6,103 nt of DNA from an uncultured Rhodospirillales bacterium. Lineage in GTDB: Bacteria > Pseudomonadota > Alphaproteobacteria > Acetobacterales > Acetobacteraceae. A program made the translations under genes and the position numbers. Where the stretch lies: NCBI GenBank assembly GCA_903928045.1, contig CAIYPH010000548.1, positions 1 through 6,103 on the forward strand, written 5' to 3'. Shown here in pieces: positions 1-6,043 of the stretch (positions are counted from its first letter, which is position 1; the number at the start of each line of letters is the position of its first letter). The notes below the pieces were generated by a model that was not told where the DNA came from, searched no databases, and worked only from the letters and a program-made list of their open reading frames with translations.

Positions 1-44
1 ATGTTCCCCTGACGCCGGGGAGTAGAATCGCAGATCTCAACAGA

Positions 45-70
45 TGACGCAATAAGAGCGAAACTTTTTG
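45..70 (-). repeat. Dispersed repeat, outer module (left copy)
   Basis: These 26 bases match the reverse complement of 6078-6103 at 25 of 26 positions; the only difference is C against G at position 64. The core is TGACGCAATAAGAGCG followed by an A/T-rich run. At the right end of the window this module directly follows the hairpin module. Here the two are separated by about 62 bases (71-132). Function is unknown. It lies outside any supported gene, beyond the 3' end of the SDR gene. The right-hand copy reaches the last base of the window, so the true outer boundary cannot be seen. Confidence 0.8.
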
Positions 71-132
71 TTCCATCCATGCCGTTGGCGTACTCGTCGC
101 GGATAGGTGGGAGCGTTACGCACGAAGCGGAC

Positions 133-176
133 AAAAGTTTTTTGCTTCTTTTTTTCAAAAAAGAAGCGCTTCCTTC
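133..176 (-). repeat. Dispersed repeat, hairpin module (left copy)
   Basis: Read on the minus strand, this segment begins GAAGGAAGC inside the SDR stop codon. It continues through a long AT-rich hairpin and ends in AAAAAACTTTT. The same order of blocks occurs on the plus strand at 6044-6087, right after the ureohydrolase stop codon. The copies differ by an extra AAGC on the right and by homopolymer lengths. Both therefore sit at gene 3' ends and read outward in the direction of transcription. I recall similar AT-rich gene-end elements in Acetobacteraceae genomes, but this is unverified. Confidence 0.75.
144..167 (-). terminator. Possible transcription terminator hairpin after the SDR gene
   Basis: Bases 144-154 (GCTTCTTTTTT) pair perfectly with 157-167, giving an 11-bp stem with a very tight loop. 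It starts 8 bases beyond the SDR stop codon. The stem is AT-rich, and the U-rich run lies inside the stem rather than after it, so this is not a textbook intrinsic terminator. Its position behind the gene, and the same arrangement behind the ureohydrolase, support a role in 3'-end formation or transcript stability. Confidence 0.4.
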
Positions 177-945
177 AAATCTTCACGCTCATGCCACCAT
201 CCACAATCAACACATGCCCGGTGCAATACGCCGAGGCATTCCCGGCGAGAAACACCACGGCCCCATCAAGCTCATCCGCCTGCCCCCAGCGCCGCAGCGC
301 TGTCCGCTCGGCGAAGCGCGCGCGCTGCGCCGGGTCCGCCCGCAGCGGCGTCTCCAGATTATCGGGCGTCATCATGTAGCCGGGCGCAATCGCGTTCACC
401 GTGATGCCATCCGGCCCCCATTCCACCGCCATCGCCCGCGTCATGCCCTCGAGCCCCGCCTTGGCCGCGCAGTAATTGGCGTTGGCCTCGCGGGCGATAT
501 GGGCGTTGATCGATGAGATGTTGATGATCCGCCCCCAGCCGCGCCGCTTCATCCCGATCGCGGCGCGCCGGGCAAGGCGGAAACAGGCATTGAGATCGAC
601 GTTGATGATCTCGTCCCACTCGGCGTCGCTCGCCTCGCTCGCGGTGCGTCCATTGCCGTAGCCGGCATTGTTGACGAGGATATCGAGATGCCCGAGTTCG
701 GCCTCGATGCGGCCGATCGCGGCATTGGCGGCCGCCCCGTCCGTGGTGTCGAACGCCATCGCCGTCGCCGCCCCGCCGGCCATCGCAATCGCCTGGCAGG
801 TCGCCGCGATACCCGCCGCGTTGCGCCCATTCACCACCACATGCGCGCCACATCCGGCTAACGCCAGCGCCATGGCGCGTCCAAGCCCGCGCGAGGCGCC
901 GGTTACCAGCGCAACCTTGCCGTCGAGTGCGAAAATCCCGGTCAT
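175..945 (-). CDS. SDR family NAD(P)-dependent oxidoreductase
   Basis: This encodes a 256-residue classical short-chain dehydrogenase/reductase, the usual length for the family, predicted to be a soluble cytoplasmic Rossmann-fold enzyme. The cofactor motif TGASRGLG is at residues 15-22 and the structural NNAG motif at 92-95. The catalytic residues are Asn119, Ser145, Tyr158 and Lys162 (Tyr-Cys-Ala-Ala-Lys), and IAPGY follows at 186-190. Arg41 after the second beta strand (NGR) suggests NADP(H) preference. NGR and the ending VDGGMSVKI resemble gluconate 5-dehydrogenases, but FabG-like or sugar-acid dehydrogenases are equally possible, so the substrate is not assigned. The ATG start is supported by GGAGG (951-955 on the opposite strand) five bases upstream. 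The gene is divergent from the first protease gene and its TGA overlaps the gene-end repeat. Confidence 0.93.
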   Translation of the reverse strand: MTGIFALDGKVALVTGASRGLGRAMALALAGCGAHVVVNGRNAAGIAATCQAIAMAGGAATAMAFDTTDGAAANAAIGRIEAELGHLDILVNNAGYGNGRTASEASDAEWDEIINVDLNACFRLARRAAIGMKRRGWGRIINISSINAHIAREANANYCAAKAGLEGMTRAMAVEWGPDGITVNAIAPGYMMTPDNLETPLRADPAQRARFAERTALRRWGQADELDGAVVFLAGNASAYCTGHVLIVDGGMSVKI

Positions 946-1238
946 CTGCCCCTCCCCAGGCGTTTAAGAACCGGACCGCAGCACGCCCCGATCATCGCCG
1001 CAAGGCCGTGACGGCGCGGGATCATCAGGCATGTCCCAGATTTTGTGACGCCCGCTAAGGCTTCATTTACGTTCATCCCTAAAATTGGATTTGCCAAGAA
1101 AATTTTGGCAAATCCCATTCTTCAGGACTTATCTCGGTTCCAAGATGCACTCTCCGCTCACGATAATCTCCGGCGGATATTGAGACAGCGTGAACCCCGG
1201 TACCTGACGGCCAGCTCGCAAGAGCCCGGAGTCGTGGT
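946..1238. other. Divergent intergenic region
   Basis: This stretch separates the divergently transcribed SDR and first protease genes, so both promoters probably lie here. It contains the SDR ribosome binding site (951-955), an AT-richer patch around 1040-1135 with a perfect dyad (1087-1115), and the proposed ribosome binding site of the TTG-started protease gene. TAAAAT at 1080-1085 resembles a -10 box but has no convincing -35 partner. TTGGCA at 1105-1110 resembles a -35 box but has no good -10 partner. The reading frame of the protease is closed by a TGA at 1191-1193, so the gene cannot extend further upstream. I see no supported gene in it. Confidence 0.6.
1087..1115. promoter_or_regulatory. 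Perfect 11-bp inverted repeat, candidate operator or hairpin
   Basis: GGATTTGCCAA (1087-1097) is perfectly complementary to TTGGCAAATCC (1105-1115) around a 7-base AT spacer. It lies between two divergent genes, about 140 bases from each start codon. It could be an operator for a dimeric regulator, with half-site TTTGCCAA. It could equally be an RNA hairpin in the leader of the protease transcript. No U-run follows on the plus strand, which argues against a terminator. No regulator gene is present in the window. Confidence 0.45.
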
Positions 1239-1241
1239 TTG
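1228..1241 (+). promoter_or_regulatory. Ribosome binding site deciding a TTG start
   Basis: GGAG at 1228-1231 lies seven bases before TTG at 1239-1241. The only in-frame ATG near the N terminus is at 1278 and has no purine-rich stretch in front of it. A TGA at 1191-1193 closes the frame upstream. TTG is therefore the best start, giving an N terminus beginning Met-Pro, as in the downstream paralog. Confidence 0.5.
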
Positions 1242-3008
1242 CCTTCGCCACTCCCCACTCTCATCCGCCCGTTCCGGATGCCCCTCAGCGACGCCACCAC
1301 GGCATCGGTCATCCTGCCCGACTCGCCGGCCAGCGCCGCGCCGGACATGGCCGACACACCTGTCGCCGCCGCCAGCAGCCCGGTCGGCACCAATGGCGAC
1401 CACGCCGTGCTGGCCAATCTCGCCCGCTCCGTCTTCGGCCTCGATGGCGCCGGCATTACCATCGGCATCCTCTCCGACAGCTTCAACATCCACGGCGGCT
1501 ATGCAGCCGACGTCACCAGCGGCGCCCTCCCGGCGGGCGTGACGGTCCTCGAGGAGGGGCCCGCGAACGGCGGCGACGAAGGCCGCGCCATGGCCGAGGT
1601 CATCCACCAGGTGGCGCCCGGCGCCAACCTGATGTTCTACAGCGCCTTTCGCAGCGAGGCCGACTTCGCCACCGGAATCACCGCGCTGGCCGCCGCCGGC
1701 GCCAACATCATCGTCGACGATGTCACCTACCTCGACGAACCGTTCTTCCAGCAGGGCAGCGCCATCTCCCAGGCGGTGGCCAACGTCGTCGCCGCCGGCG
1801 TCAGCTACTTCAGCGCCGCGAGCAACGAGGGCAACACCTATTACGAACACCCCTTCAGCGGCATTTCGACCCCGCTGAGCGGCCTGCCCGGCATCTACCA
1901 GGCGATGAATTTCGGCACGCCCAGCCAGCCCTCACCCACCCAGAGCCTGACAATCGCGACCAGCGCGGTCATCACGATCGACCTGCAATGGGACCAGCCC
2001 TTCCACAGCATCGGCGGCGGCCCGGGGTCCGCCGACAGTCTCGGCCTCGTGCTCTACGACACCAAGGGGAAGATCGTCGCCAGCGCGGTGACAAATCGCA
2101 CCGGGGGAGACCCGGTCCAGGTGCTGCACTTCACCAACACCACCGGCGGCACCGCGTTCCGCCTCGCCATCATCACCAATGGCGGGGCGGCGCCGCCGCA
2201 CCTGCTGAAATACATCGTCTACGGCTCAGGTGTCACCATCAACGACCCCAACGCCGGCCAGGGCTCCGGCACCGTGATCGGCCACGCGCTCACCCCGGGC
2301 GCCAACGCGGTCGGCGCCATCAACGCGGCCAACACCCCGGCGCTCGGCGGCAATGGTGTCCCGGAGGCCTTCTCGGCATATGGCCCCGGACAATTCCTGT
2401 TCGACCCCAGCGGCAACCGCATCGCCGTCCCGATCTCCGGCAACAAGGTCAACTTCCTCGCCCCCGACGGGGTCGCCACCTCGGTGTTCAGCACCTTCTA
2501 CGGCACCTCGGCCGCCGCCCCCGAGGCCGCGGGCGTCGCGGCCCTGATGCTGCAAGCCGCCCCGGGCCTGTCGCCCGCCCAGGTCACCTCCCTGCTGCAA
2601 CAATCCGCGGTGGCGATACCAGGCTCCCCCGACCAGGTCGGAGCCGGCCTCATCCAGGCCACCACCGCCGTCCAGGGCGCCCTCGCGGCCACGGTTCACG
2701 CCGCCGGGCTCGCGCCGGCCGGGTTCGGCTTCACACTGCCGGGCGCGGCCTCGCCCTCCTGGATCGCCGCGGCCGCCCCCGATGCCGAGCCGGTCACCGC
2801 GGTGCAGCGGGCCATCACCACCATCGCCCAGGACAGCACCGCCACCGCCGACCTCACCACCCCCGGCGGCTTCACGGTGGCGATCGACGGCGGAAACGCT
2901 GCCTCCGATTTGACCGTCACTCTCGGCACCGCATACACCGCCGGCGCCACCCTGGCGAGCAACCCGATGGCGATCATGCCGGACTGGCAGGGCCAGCAAT
3001 TCGGCTGA
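1239..3008 (+). CDS. Subtilisin-fold (S8/S53-like) serine peptidase with Glu in place of the catalytic His
   Basis: This encodes 589 residues from a TTG start (575 from ATG at 1278). The peptidase domain begins near residue 55. Asp80 in GILSDSFN matches the subtilisin Asp, Asn196 in SAASNEGN the oxyanion Asn, and Ser424 in YGTSAAAP the nucleophile. The usual His-Gly-Thr motif is replaced by DEGRAM (113-118), which puts Glu114 at the His position, as in sedolisin-type (S53) acid peptidases. The sedolisin Asp four residues later is absent. His123 is conserved in the paralog but falls outside the His motif. The conserved VDDVTYLDEPFF segment is at 159-170. Residues about 232-330 form a beta-rich insertion between Asn and Ser, resembling a jelly-roll domain. 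The tail (490-589) ends near Met-Pro-Asp-Trp. No signal peptide is visible, so location is uncertain. Peptidase fold is secure; activity and substrate are inferred or unknown. The downstream neighbour is a frameshifted paralog. Confidence 0.88.
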   Translation: MPSPLPTLIRPFRMPLSDATTASVILPDSPASAAPDMADTPVAAASSPVGTNGDHAVLANLARSVFGLDGAGITIGILSDSFNIHGGYAADVTSGALPAGVTVLEEGPANGGDEGRAMAEVIHQVAPGANLMFYSAFRSEADFATGITALAAAGANIIVDDVTYLDEPFFQQGSAISQAVANVVAAGVSYFSAASNEGNTYYEHPFSGISTPLSGLPGIYQAMNFGTPSQPSPTQSLTIATSAVITIDLQWDQPFHSIGGGPGSADSLGLVLYDTKGKIVASAVTNRTGGDPVQVLHFTNTTGGTAFRLAIITNGGAAPPHLLKYIVYGSGVTINDPNAGQGSGTVIGHALTPGANAVGAINAANTPALGGNGVPEAFSAYGPGQFLFDPSGNRIAVPISGNKVNFLAPDGVATSVFSTFYGTSAAAPEAAGVAALMLQAAPGLSPAQVTSLLQQSAVAIPGSPDQVGAGLIQATTAVQGALAATVHAAGLAPAGFGFTLPGAASPSWIAAAAPDAEPVTAVQRAITTIAQDSTATADLTTPGGFTVAIDGGNAASDLTVTLGTAYTAGATLASNPMAIMPDWQGQQFG

Positions 3009-3073
3009 AACCGCGCGCACCGCGTCCCCGCGCCCGCCCCCCTCGTCGCGATTTTACCAACCAGATGATCGAA

Positions 3074-3101
3074 TTGGACCTGCGCAGCACGCTCTGATAT
3101 A
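3074..3101 (+). promoter_or_regulatory. Weak candidate promoter before the second protease gene
   Basis: TTGGAC at 3074-3079 resembles a -35 box. It is followed after 15-16 bases by the AT-rich TGATATA (3095-3101), the best -10 candidate in the 132-base gap. Initiation from it would leave a leader of roughly 30 bases before the ATG at 3141. Both matches are imperfect, and the gene could also be transcribed from upstream because no terminator is evident between the paralogs. Confidence 0.25.
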
Positions 3102-3140
3102 CCGACATACGCCGATGAAACGCCGGAAAGGAACAGGAAG

Positions 3141-4939
3141 ATGCCAAACTTCCTACCTGGGAGCGGTCAGCACGTCGCCCGCCCGCTCAATGGGGATGCG
3201 GCATTCCCCGTCTTGTCCTTCGAAGACCCCGGCAATGCGGGCGGCGCCGGCGGGGACGGCAACAATAGCGACGCATCCGGTTCGGCCGGCCTTGCCCCCG
3301 GCGACGCCCTCTCCGACAACATTTCCCCCTTCGATAGCCCGGTCGGCGTTGCCGCGGATCGAGCCGTTCTCGGCAATTTCGCCCGCAGCGTCTTCGGCGT
3401 CACCGGCGCCGGCATCTCCGTCGGCATCCTGTCCGACAGCTTCAACCGCCACGCCGGTTATGCCGCCGATATCGCTTCCGGCGCCCTGCCGGCCGGGGTG
3501 CAGGTGCTCTCCGAAGGCCCGGCCAACGGCAGCGACGAAGGCCGCGCCATGGCCGAACTGGTCCACCAGGAGGCGCCCGACGCCAAGCTGCTCTTCCACA
3601 CCGCCTTCAACAGCGAGGCCGATTTCGCCGCCGGCATCCGCGAGCTCGCCGCCGCCGGCGCGAAGGTGATCGTCGATGACGTCACCTATGCGATGAGCCG
3701 TTCTTCGAGCTCGGCGGCCCCATCGCCGACGCGGTCGCCAGCGTCGTCGCCCAGGGCGTCACCTACCTGACCTCGGCCAGCAACGCCGGCAGCAACTTCT
3801 ACGATGGCCTGTTCGCCCCCATCGCCGCGCAACTGCCCGGCTTGAGCGGCACCTGGCAGGCCATGAATTTCGGCACCGCCACCCAGCCCACCGCGCGCCA
3901 AAGCATCACCCTCGCCCCCGGCGCCACCATCATCATCGACCTGCAGTGGGATCAGCCCTTCAGCAGCATCGGCACCGGCCACGCCTCGGCCAACAGCCTC
4001 GGCCTGGCGATCTATGACGCCAGCGACGCCATGGTCGCCAGCGCGATGGCCGACCATACCGGCGGCGATCCGGTGCAGGTGGTCCGTTACACCAACACCT
4101 CGGCCAGCAGCGATTTCCACCTGGCAATCGTCAGCAACGGGTCATCCGCGCCGCCCTACCGCTTCAAATACATCGCCTATGGTACGGGCATCACCATCAA
4201 CGATCCCAAGTCCGGCATCGGCTCCGGCACCGTGATCGGCCATGCTCTCTCCAATGATTCCATCTGCGTCGGCGCCATCGCCGCCACCAACGCCCCGACC
4301 CTCGGCGGCAATGGCTTGCCGGAACCCTTCACCGCCACCGGCCCCGGCACCGTGCTGTTCGACGCCGAGGGCAACCGCATCGCCGCCCCCTTCCTCGGCT
4401 ACAAGGTAGACGTCATCGCGCCTGACGCGGTCCCCACCAGCGTCTTCACCCCCTTCTTCGGCACCTCCGCGGCCGCGCCCGTGGCCGCGGGCGTGGCGGC
4501 GCTGATGCTCCAGGCCAACCCTGCCCTCACGCCCCAGGCGGTGATGCTGGACATGGAGCAGACCGCGCGGCCGTTGGCGGGCGACCCGGACACATGGGGC
4601 GCCGGTCTCATCCAGGCCCCTTTGGCGGTCAGTGCCGCCATCGCCCAGCATGGCGCGCCACCGCCAGCCGGCTTCGGGTTCGCGGTGCCCAACCCCGACG
4701 CCCCCGGCTGGGTGGTTATCGACGTCGAGCAGAGCGGCGTGAATGCGATGCACGAGACCCTCGGCGCGCTGGCCGCCGATCCCACCGCCATGCAGGATCT
4801 GGCGCCCGCGCTCGCCGGCGCGCCGCTCGGGCCCGATCCGGCCCAGGCCATCCAATCCGGAGCGGCGGGCGGCATCACCCTGCCCTATTCCAGTGATCTG
4901 GCATGCATGCCGGACTGGGAACCCCACATCATGGCTTGA
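3141..4939 (+). pseudogene. Second subtilisin-fold (S8/S53-like) peptidase paralog, broken by a one-base frameshift
   Basis: The gene starts at ATG 3141 with AAGGA (3128-3132) eight bases upstream. As read, it runs off frame after Tyr183 and stops at 3768-3770, giving 209 residues. Homology to the upstream paralog resumes one frame away: GAT GAG CCG at 3692 encodes DEPFFELG, matching DEPFFQQG. It continues without a stop to TGA at 4937-4939. One base is missing near 3690-3692, where GC stands for a GCN codon. Restored, the protein would be about 599 residues with Asp99, Glu133 (DEGRAM), Asn215 and Ser443, the same beta-rich insertion and a tail containing Met-Pro-Asp-Trp. The N-terminal 60 residues are Gly/Asn/Ser-rich with no signal peptide. 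As read, the short product lacks Asn and Ser and cannot be catalytic. The downstream frame has no start with a ribosome binding site. It may be a recent pseudogene or a sequencing error. Confidence 0.85.
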
Positions 4940-4979
4940 TCGCGCGCCACCGGGCGGGCATTGCTCACGAACCTATCCC

Positions 4980-4984
4980 AGGAG
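4980..4984 (+). promoter_or_regulatory. Ribosome binding site fixing the ureohydrolase start
   Basis: AGGAG lies seven bases before the ATG at 4992. The same frame is open upstream to about 4743, but that part overlaps the end of the protease gene and encodes an Arg/Pro-rich shadow sequence unlike the family. The start at 4992 is therefore chosen. Confidence 0.8.
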
Positions 4985-4991
4985 CCCCCGC

Positions 4992-6035
4992 ATGATCAGC
5001 GACGAGAAACTGGCCGCCCTGCGCGCCCGCTACGCCAATGGCCGCAGCGACGAGGCCGAGGACCCGGATTTCCGCAAGGCGATCTCCCTGGTCTTCAAGC
5101 TCGATGGCCGCCGCGCCTTCCCCTATGCCGGCGTCTCCACCCTGCTCGATGCCCCCTACCGCCCCGAGGCGCCCGACCTCGCGGATTACGGCGGCCTCCA
5201 GGTCGCCCTTGTCGGCGTGCCGATGGACCTCGCGGTGACCAACCGCTCCGGCTCGCGCTTCGGCCCCCGCGCGGTGCGCAGCGTCGAGCGGATCGGGCCG
5301 TATCACCACGTCCACCGCCTCGCGCCCCTCGCCGAACTCCGGGTCGCCGACGTGGGCGACGTGCCGTTCCGCAGCCGCTATTCGCTGCCCGACTCCATCG
5401 AGGACATCGAGACCTTCTACACCAGACTCCACGCGGCCGGCGTCATCCCCGTCAGCGTCGGCGGCGACCACTCGATCTCCTATCCCATCCTGCGCGCCCT
5501 CGGCCGCGACCGCCCCGTGGGGATGGTCCATATCGACGCCCATTGCGACACCTCGGGCGAGCTCGAAGGCAGCCGCTTCCACCATGGCGGCCCCTTCCGC
5601 CAGGCCGTGCTGGACGGGGTGCTCGACCCCGCGCGCACCGTCCAGATCGGCATCCGCGGCTCGGCCGAGATGCTCTACGAATTCTCCTACGTCTCGGGAA
5701 TGACGGTGATCCACGCCGAGGAGGTCGACACGATCGGCCTGCCCGGCGTCATCGCCAAGGCCCGCGAGGTGATCGGCGAGGGGCCGTTCTACCTCTCGTT
5801 CGACGTCGATGCGATCGACCCCGCCTATACGCCGGGCACCGGCACGCCGGAGGTCGGCGGCCTCACGCCGCGCGAGGCGCAGCACATCCTGCGCGGCCTC
5901 GCCGGGCTCGACATCATCGGCGGCGACGTCGTCGAGGTCGCCCCGCAATACGACGCCACCACGGTAACCGCCCAGGTCGGCACCATGATGGCCTTCGAGA
6001 TCGTGTCGCTGCTTGCTTTGAAGCATCGCGCGTGA
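4992..6035 (+). CDS. Ureohydrolase (agmatinase / guanidino-acid hydrolase type)
   Basis: This encodes a 347-residue member of the arginase/agmatinase/ureohydrolase superfamily, cytoplasmic enzymes that use a two-metal (usually Mn) site to hydrolyse guanidino groups to urea plus an amine. All metal ligands are visible: His160 in GGDHS, Asp182/His184/Asp186 in DAHCDT, and Asp271/Asp273 in SFDVDAIDP. The substrate-side motif PGTGTPEVGG is at 281-290 and Glu315 is in VVEVAP. The N-terminal part has FPYAGVSTLLDAPYR (43-57) and NRSGSRFGPRAVR (84-96), typical of bacterial agmatinase, guanidinobutyrase and guanidinopropionase. It is somewhat longer than SpeB-type agmatinases (about 300-320 residues) because of about 40 extra N-terminal residues. 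The closest resemblance I recall is to guanidinopropionase/guanidinobutyrase proteins, so agmatine is not assured as substrate. It lies 52 bases behind the broken protease gene without a visible terminator and runs into the gene-end repeat. Confidence 0.92.
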   Translation: MISDEKLAALRARYANGRSDEAEDPDFRKAISLVFKLDGRRAFPYAGVSTLLDAPYRPEAPDLADYGGLQVALVGVPMDLAVTNRSGSRFGPRAVRSVERIGPYHHVHRLAPLAELRVADVGDVPFRSRYSLPDSIEDIETFYTRLHAAGVIPVSVGGDHSISYPILRALGRDRPVGMVHIDAHCDTSGELEGSRFHHGGPFRQAVLDGVLDPARTVQIGIRGSAEMLYEFSYVSGMTVIHAEEVDTIGLPGVIAKAREVIGEGPFYLSFDVDAIDPAYTPGTGTPEVGGLTPREAQHILRGLAGLDIIGGDVVEVAPQYDATTVTAQVGTMMAFEIVSLLALKHRA

Positions 6036-6043
6036 GGCAGGGC

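Noticed and set aside
1..30. Small hairpin TCCCC-N7-GGGGA at 5-21 as a terminator of an upstream gene
   Set aside because: Only five base pairs, no following U-run, and no upstream gene is visible in the window.
37..174. Minus-strand open stretch continuing in frame past the SDR stop (Lys/Phe/Arg-rich)
   Set aside because: It translates the AT-rich repeat and has no start with a ribosome binding site; stop-codon readthrough has no support.
1988..3097. Long open frame of 369 codons inside the first protease gene
   Set aside because: Arg/His/Pro-rich composition typical of an alternate frame of GC-rich coding DNA; no domain and no ribosome binding site.
3684..3698. Programmed -1 ribosomal frameshifting joining the two protease halves
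   Set aside because: No X-XXY-YYZ slippery heptamer is present at the junction.
3842..4939. Independent protein from TTG at 3842
   Set aside because: No ribosome binding site, and homology to the paralog extends upstream in this frame to 3692, so it is the second half of a frameshifted gene.
4743..4991. In-frame N-terminal extension of the ureohydrolase up to 4743
   Set aside because: It overlaps the protease 3' end, encodes Arg/Pro-rich shadow sequence without family similarity, and a good ribosome binding site precedes the ATG at 4992.
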